Part shown: piece after piece, positions 59,046-64,000 of the stretch
How the letters are laid out: each line of letters starts with the position of its first letter
Numbering within the stretch: position 1 is the stretch's first letter
Assembly: GCA_001725945.1 (NCBI GenBank)
Contig: LRMT01000043.1
Coordinates: forward strand, 1-64,000
Length of the DNA stretch: 64,000 nt
Direction: 5' to 3'
DNA from: Cupriavidus sp. UYMMa02A
GTDB lineage: Bacteria > Pseudomonadota > Gammaproteobacteria > Burkholderiales > Burkholderiaceae
Made by a program: the position numbers and the translations under genes
The notes under the pieces: model-generated
Seen by the model: the letters and a program-made list of their open reading frames with translations, nothing else
Database searches by the model: none
Told to the model about the DNA's origin: nothing

Positions 59046-60844
59046 ATGGAAAACGACCGGGATTCGGAATCAGGGCTGACTCGCCGCGATTTTCTCGCGC
59101 TGCGGGCCTGGGCGCTGCCGCATTGGGCCTTGCCGGGGCCCGCACGCTCACGCTGGGGCGCTCGGTACAGATAGCGCCGTGCCATCCACGGCGAGCCATG
59201 CGACAGCCCCGTACAACATTCTTCTGATCGTTGTCGATCAGGAGCGCTATTTTCGGCCAGGAGAACTGCCGGCGGGCTACAGCCTGCCGGCACATGAACG
59301 CCTGATGAAGCGTGGCACGACCTTCCTGAACCACCAGATCAACTCGTGCGTTTGCACGCCATCGCGGTCCGTACTCTATACGGGCCAACACATCCAACAG
59401 ACGCGGATGTTCGACAACACCAATTTTCCCTGGATCACCAGCATGTCAACCGACATACCAACGCTTGGTGACATGCTTCGCGACGCAGGCTACTACACCG
59501 CGTACAAAGGCAAATGGCATCTCACCAAGGAGTTCGAGACCGTCAACAAGCTTGGCACGCCAACGAAGATATTTACCGCGGAAATGGAAGCCTATGGCTT
59601 CTCGGACTACATCGGGATCGGCGATATCATCGCCCACACGAGCGGCGGCTACCTGCACGATGGGGTGATCGCCGCCATGGGGACGAGCTGGCTGCGCGCG
59701 AAAGGCCGTGATCTTGCGGCACAAGGCAAGCCATGGTTTCTGGCGATGAATCTCGTCAACCCTCATGACGTGATGTTCTACGACACCGACGCGCCCGGAA
59801 CCAGAGTTCAGGCGACACGCGGCCTTGCGCATGTCGCCCGCGATCCGGCCGACCCGCTATATGCGAAGCAGTGGAATTTCACGCTTCCGGCCAGCCACAC
59901 ACAGCCGCTCGACGCACCAGGCGTCCGCCCGCCCACCGGGATTTCCTGCGCTCACACGACGCGATGGTAGGCGCCATTCCCAACGAAGAAGCGCGTTGGC
60001 GGCGGCGACACAACTATTACCTGAACTGCATGCGCGACGTCGACCGTAATATCGCATCTGTGCTGGCTGAACTCGACGCCGCCGGCCTGACCGACAAGAC
60101 CATCGTGATTCTGACGTCCGACCATGGCGACATGGACGGGGCCCACCAGCTTCACGCCAAGGGGGCGGTCTCGTATCGCGAGCAGAACAACGTACCGCTG
60201 ATCATCTCCCATCCGGCTTATGCGGGCGGTAAGCAATGCCGCGCCGTCACGTCGCACCTCGACCTCGCACCGACCCTGGTTGCGATGTCTGGCGTGGATG
60301 CCAACAAGCGCGCGACGCTGGTCAATCGCCTTGCGGGCAAGGACTTTTCAAGCCTTCTAACGCCCCGGAAAAGGCCGACACGAATGCGATCCGCGACGGC
60401 GCGCTGTTCTGCTACAACATGCTGGCCTACATCGACGGGGACTTCCTCTACAAGGCCGTGGACTTCCTGCAAAAGGGCGGCAAGCCAGACCAGTTCAAGA
60501 GCACGGGAGTGCGGCCCGATCTGATGAAGCGCGGCGCCGTCCGCTCGGTGTTCGACGGGCGCTACACGTTCGCCCGCTACTTCTCGCCCAAGCAGCATAA
60601 CCGCCCCGGGACTTTAGAGGAACTCAACCGGTTCAATGACTTGGAACTGTTTGACCTGCAGACCGACCCGCACGAGATGCACAACCTGGTCGCAGACAGC
60701 CGACACCGCGAGCTTATCCTCGCAATGAACGAAAAGCTGAACCGGCTGGTAGATGCCGAGGTCGGTGAAGACCGGGGGCAGATGCTTCCGGGCGGCATCG
60801 ATGCAGGTTGGGAAGTCACTCCGGAGACCATGGCAGGCGCGTGA
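59046..60844 (+). CDS. Sulfatase family hydrolase with Tat signal peptide (frameshifted)
   Basis: From the ATG at 59046 the leader reads SGLTRRDFLAL, a twin-arginine export motif, and is separated from the body by one or two shifts at 59115-59180. The body shows the formylglycine motif CTPSR in NSCVCTPSRSVLYTGQH, YKGKWHL, the metal motif TSDHGDMDGAHQL and a C-terminal LFDLQTDPHEMHNL. Further shifts are near 59938 and 60360. About 590 residues. A cysteine-type sulfatase needs maturation by a formylglycine-generating enzyme, not seen here. Confidence 0.85.
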
Positions 60845-60914
60845 GGCGTGAGTCGCCGCTTGCCTTGAGCGCGGTCTCGTCCGGTGACTTTCGTTTGCAG
60901 CCGAATCCCTTGGT

Positions 60915-61484
60915 CTAGGGATGAAAGGTTTCGCCGCGATTCAGCATGGCGATGATCTCCTCGATCTTGCGCACCCGTGTTGCGGGCTTTCTGGCATTCT
61001 GTATCCGAAACAGGATGGCGTAGCGGTTTCGGCCATTCAGCGTCGCGAAGAACGCGCTGGCCTTGGGATTGGCATCCAGTGCCGCCTGCAGGTCGTCCGG
61101 CACGACCGAGTTGCTGGCCGATGTATAGGCAGCCTCCCAGCGGCCATCCTCTTTGGCTTTCTCGATTTCTCGCATGCCCGAAGGAAGCATTCTGCCTGCG
61201 GCGATCAGCGCTTCGGCCCGGTCTTTGTTGAGCTTGGACCAGATACTTCTTGCGGAGCGTCGAGTGAAGCGTTGCAACCAGTACTCTTCACTTTCAGCCT
61301 GTTTTTGACCATCGATCCAGCCATGACACAGGGCACTTTCCAGCGCCTGTTCGTAAGTCAACGTTGGCTGCCCGGCACCCTTTTTGGCAAGGCGCAGCCA
61401 TATCCCGGTCGAGGTAGCGCCGTTTTGCGTCAACCAGTTTTCCCATTCATTCTGCTCAAGGAATGTCAGGCGAGGCTCAGTCAT
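60915..61484 (-). CDS. YdeI/OmdA family protein
   Basis: 189 residues, intact. NEWENWLTQNGATSTGIWLRLAKKG, CHGWIDGQKQ, RFTRRSARSIWSKLNKDRAEALIAAGRM and the C-terminal RYAILFRIQNARKPATRVRKIEEII are the family's conserved segments. Members are called bacteriocin-protection or osmotic-stress proteins but the biochemical role is not known. The ATG at 61484 is chosen because the family starts there. It lies alone between the sulfatase and antiporter genes. Confidence 0.88.
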   Translation of the reverse strand: MTEPRLTFLEQNEWENWLTQNGATSTGIWLRLAKKGAGQPTLTYEQALESALCHGWIDGQKQAESEEYWLQRFTRRSARSIWSKLNKDRAEALIAAGRMLPSGMREIEKAKEDGRWEAAYTSASNSVVPDDLQAALDANPKASAFFATLNGRNRYAILFRIQNARKPATRVRKIEEIIAMLNRGETFHP

Positions 61485-61609
61485 GGAGGATCCGAATGGT
61501 TGCATTCGGGCAGCGAGGCTTTTTCGTTCACTGAAGCCGACCTCGCAGATTACTCATTTGCGCGGATTTGAGTCCGAGCTCGGCAGGCATAAGCTGTCAC
61601 CCCGACTGC

Positions 61610-62771
61610 CTACGCGGTCCGCACCACCATTAGCTTGCGATGCGCAAGAAGGAGCAGCGGTGTCGTTGCCATCGACAACGCGACTACCACCGTGACGATG
61701 GACGACTGGTCGTTGTCCAGCAAGCGCGCGGCTTGTGCCGCCGCTGTCACGACAAAGGCGAATTCACCTCCCTGCGAAAGGAGGATCGCGAAATAGAAGC
61801 GCCGTTCGCGCGGCAAGTTGATCTTGCTGGCCAGGAACATCAATGCCAGCAGCTTGCCGCCTACCAGCACGATTACCAGAATGGCGACCAGCACGGTCTG
61901 TCCGCCAGTACGCTGAAGTCGATCGACATTCCCACTGCAATGAAGAAAAGCCCCAGCAGGATACCCTTGAATGGCGCCATGTCGGCTTCGATTTCGTGAC
62001 GCGATTCCGAGCCTGCCAGCAGCATCCCGGCGACGAAGGCGCCCAGTGACATGGACAAGTGCACCACGTGCATGAGCAGCGCGATGCCAATGACCCAGAG
62101 CAGCGCAAAGATCGTGAAGATCTCGCGGGTTGCGCTTCGCTGGATCATGCGCAGGGCACGTTGCAGGACGAAGCGCCCGCCGAAGACGACGGCGGCCAGC
62201 ATGGCGATGGCCTTGACGGCCATCAGCCAGCCACTCGGCTCGTTGTCTTCCATCGGCGCCGGGGAAAGCAATGGCAGCAGCGCGATCATCGGTATCGCGG
62301 CGATGTCCTGGAACAGCAGGATGCCGAAGCAAGTCTGCCCCAAGGGCGTGTCCATCTGCCGGTTCTGCTCCAGGATCGCGATGACCATGCGGTCGACGAC
62401 AGCGACAGCGCGAAGCCGGCCGCAACGCCGACGCGCCACGGCGCGCCGAACAGCGTGAAGATCGTCGCGAGCAGCACCGCGCATAGCGCTACCTGGAGCC
62501 CGCCGTAGCCGAAAATGGCGCGACGCATTGCCCACAGCTTCTTGATGTCCATTTCGATGCCGATAATGAACATCATCAGGACTATGCCAAGTTCGGAGAA
62601 ATCGAGGATCGAGTCGACATCGGTCACGAGCCTGAGCACCCATGGACCGATGACCACACCTGCCACTAGATAGCCCAGGACCGACCCAAAGCCGGCGCGT
62701 ACCGATAGCGGCACCGCGATCAACGCCGCCGCGAGGAATACAACCGAATCGATAAGCAGTTGCTCCATCAT
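61610..62771 (-). CDS. Monovalent cation/proton antiporter, KefB-like (CPA2), lacking RCK domain (frameshifted)
   Basis: About 387 residues with 11-12 membrane helices. GFGSVLGYLVAGVVIGP, FSELGIVLMMFIIGIEMD, FGILLFQDIAAIPMIALLPLL and FVAGMLLAGSESRHEIEADM are family motifs. Shifts near 62400 and 61910. It stops right after the last helix (AHRKLMVVRTA), while KefB/KefC normally continue with a TrkA-N/RCK domain of about 200 residues. Either it is truncated or it is a natural short form. Confidence 0.82.
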
Positions 62772-62902
62772 CGCCCTCCTGCAAAACGGCGACGGGCAGC
62801 GGAATCGTTGCCGGTCAGCGCTTGTACTGCTGACAGTCAAGCACAGCGCGGCTCGACTTCAAAGGACGAATCACAAGGCGTACGGCCTACAGAAGCAACC
62901 CG

Positions 62903-63088
62903 CTACCGGCGCAGCTTCCGCCAGGCGGCGGTCAGCGCGCGCACGGCTGCCGTCGAAAAGGATGCTCGCCTGGCGGGCGCGGACTCCTGCGGCTCCCGGG
63001 CCGGCTGGCCCGGCGCGGCTGGCGGATGGTGGTCGGCGCGCCTGTCGATCGAAACACCCGCCGTGAAAGTCGTGAAAAAGGATGTCAT
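62903..63088 (-). CDS. Small hypothetical protein
   Basis: 61 residues, basic and proline/alanine-rich, from the ATG at 63088 preceded by AGGGG. It begins TSFFTTFTAGVSIDRRAD and ends in a short basic helix (AVRALTAAWRKLRR). The helix resembles the tails of small DUF1127-like proteins, but the match is too short to name. It lies upstream of the antiporter gene on the same strand. Confidence 0.4.
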   Translation of the reverse strand: MTSFFTTFTAGVSIDRRADHHPPAAPGQPAREPQESAPARRASFSTAAVRALTAAWRKLRR

Positions 63089-63743
63089 GTTGGCCCCTGG
63101 TGAAAGCCGGGGTGGATATGGTGTTCTGACTGTTAGCCCCGCTGTGGCTTTCAAACACCAGAATACCTCACTTTCTGACGGGTATTTTCGGGGATTTCCC
63201 CTTAGAAACGCGGCCAAGACTGCCCTCCTCCGGCCAAACCGATCCATGCGCATCCCAGTCAGGGCGGCACTTCTCCTTTTCCGCCCGCACCCCTCAATCG
63301 CCTCGGAACGCATCTGCCTGGCAAACACTGTCGATGCGTCGTCCAGGTACTTTCCGAGGTCGTCGTGATGCCATTGCCCCAGCCCGAACACTGAAAGCCG
63401 GCCCGTTCGCGATTGCGGACGACCGTTCCCGCAAAACGCATGCAACGAGGGGGCGATACTGCCAGCGCGATCACCCGTTTCATTTCTGATTCACACTTTT
63501 GCCATCCCCCTTGGTGGGGTTGCCGGATTCGCCTCTATCGACAGGCAGGCCACCAAACCAAAAACGAGCCCCTTTTCGGGGGATACCCGCTCCTGACTAT
63601 GACTGAGGTCAGCATTCTGGATCATGTGATGCTCGTCCAAAGAGCGTATTTCCGGCTCACGGGCTGGGTACTAGATTGAACGCATCGCTGGCATCGAAGA
63701 AGTGCCATCGAACTTTGGTGTTCGCATAATCCGGGGAGAGGTC
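63089..63743. other. Region without a recognised gene
   Basis: About 650 bases. A minus-strand frame is open through much of it, but its composition is not convincing. A small hairpin with a CCCC/GGGG stem lies near 63570-63582. The last 60 bases should contain the promoter of the lipoprotein gene. Confidence 0.4.
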
Positions 63744-64000
63744 ATGAAAAACCATTACATGAAGCTGGCGGCCTTGCCGCTTGCATGCCTGGCCATCATC
63801 GTCGCCGGTTGCGGCGGAGGCGGTGGCGATTCGGCGCCGGCCGCCACCACGGCCGCCCCGGGCACGGCAACCACCGCGCCGGCGACCACGCCAACGGCAA
63901 GTACCAGCGCGTTGCTGTCGGGCACCACCGATCCGGGGCCCGACATCGGCAAGGACGGGGACTTTACCTGAACACCACGACGGGGATGCTGTTCGGACCC
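63744..64000 (+). CDS. Lipoprotein with collagen-like/tail-fibre repeat start (partial, frameshifted)
   Basis: The ATG at 63744 has GGGGAGAGG just upstream. The signal peptide MKNHYMKLAALPLACLAIIVAGC ends in a lipobox with the lipidated Cys. A threonine/alanine/proline linker follows. GPDIGKDGDF then meets a stop at 63969-63971, but one frame over YLNTTTGMLFGP continues to the window edge. GKDGDFYLNTTTGMLFGP is typical of collagen-like or phage tail-type repeats, so one base is probably missing near 63968. Confidence 0.7.

Noticed and set aside
62903..63445. A 180-codon minus-strand frame
   Set aside because: Only the last 61 codons look coding and have a ribosome site. The upstream part has no recognisable pattern.
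4255..64000. Programmed ribosomal frameshifting as the cause of the many frame breaks
   Set aside because: Breaks are at unrelated positions in unrelated genes, in both directions, without a shared slippery site and structure.
1..64000. CRISPR arrays, tRNA genes, rRNA genes or a replication origin
   Set aside because: No regularly spaced repeats, cloverleaf-like sequences, conserved rRNA blocks or iteron clusters were found by eye.

Overview
The window looks like the chromosome or a large replicon of a GC-rich beta-proteobacterium of the order Burkholderiales, most like Cupriavidus or Ralstonia. The evidence is an acetoacetyl-CoA reductase and phasin pair for polyhydroxybutyrate, a Bug-type (TctC) receptor, TRAP importers, two Burkholderiales-type porins and a dense set of aromatic-catabolic genes. 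The assignment rests on gene content only. No rRNA, tRNA or CRISPR array was seen.

Layout. 1-123 is the 3' end of a group II intron. 596-3638 holds a GNAT acetyltransferase, phaB, a phasin and a small hypothetical gene. 4255-8830 is a small redox operon (MFS exporter, MoaF-like protein, aldo/keto reductase, Old Yellow Enzyme) divergent from its LysR regulator. 9013-17357 is a lower meta-cleavage block (aldolase, acetaldehyde dehydrogenase, dienoate hydratase) with a fused TRAP importer, its receptor and several small alpha+beta proteins, facing a second LysR. 18349-20078 holds a small ORF, an AmmeMemoRadiSam radical SAM enzyme and a VOC protein. 20405-21670 holds an amidohydrolase remnant and an orphan TRAP receptor.

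22012-28631 is a complete 3-hydroxybenzoate to gentisate to fumarate plus pyruvate pathway with an ABC importer. 29108-48957, nearly all on the minus strand, is a large accessory catabolic island: two Rieske oxygenases, a flavin-dependent monooxygenase, an FAD dehydrogenase, two LigI-like amidohydrolases, an enolase-superfamily enzyme, an alcohol dehydrogenase, two MFS carriers, a porin, two GntR regulators and three copies of an unusual two-gene membrane module. 49220-56901 on the plus strand completes it: Rieske reductase, LigJ-like hydratase, LigB-type extradiol dioxygenase, three RraA/LigK-family aldolases, dienelactone hydrolase, flavin reductase and a second porin. 56936-64000 holds a third GntR paralogue, a Bug remnant, a Tat-exported sulfatase, YdeI, a KefB-like antiporter lacking its RCK domain and the start of a lipoprotein.

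Working model: porins and carriers bring in an aromatic or methoxylated aromatic acid. Rieske and flavin oxygenases demethylate or hydroxylate it. The LigB dioxygenase opens the ring, and the LigJ, RraA and DLH enzymes take the product to central metabolites. Three paralogous FCD-type GntR regulators probably control this through an ATTGAATA-type operator.

Caution: about 35 genes are split by what look like single-base indels, while the protein signal resumes in the next frame. I treat most as sequencing errors, give one feature for each reconstructed gene, and mark as pseudogenes only the truncated remnants.
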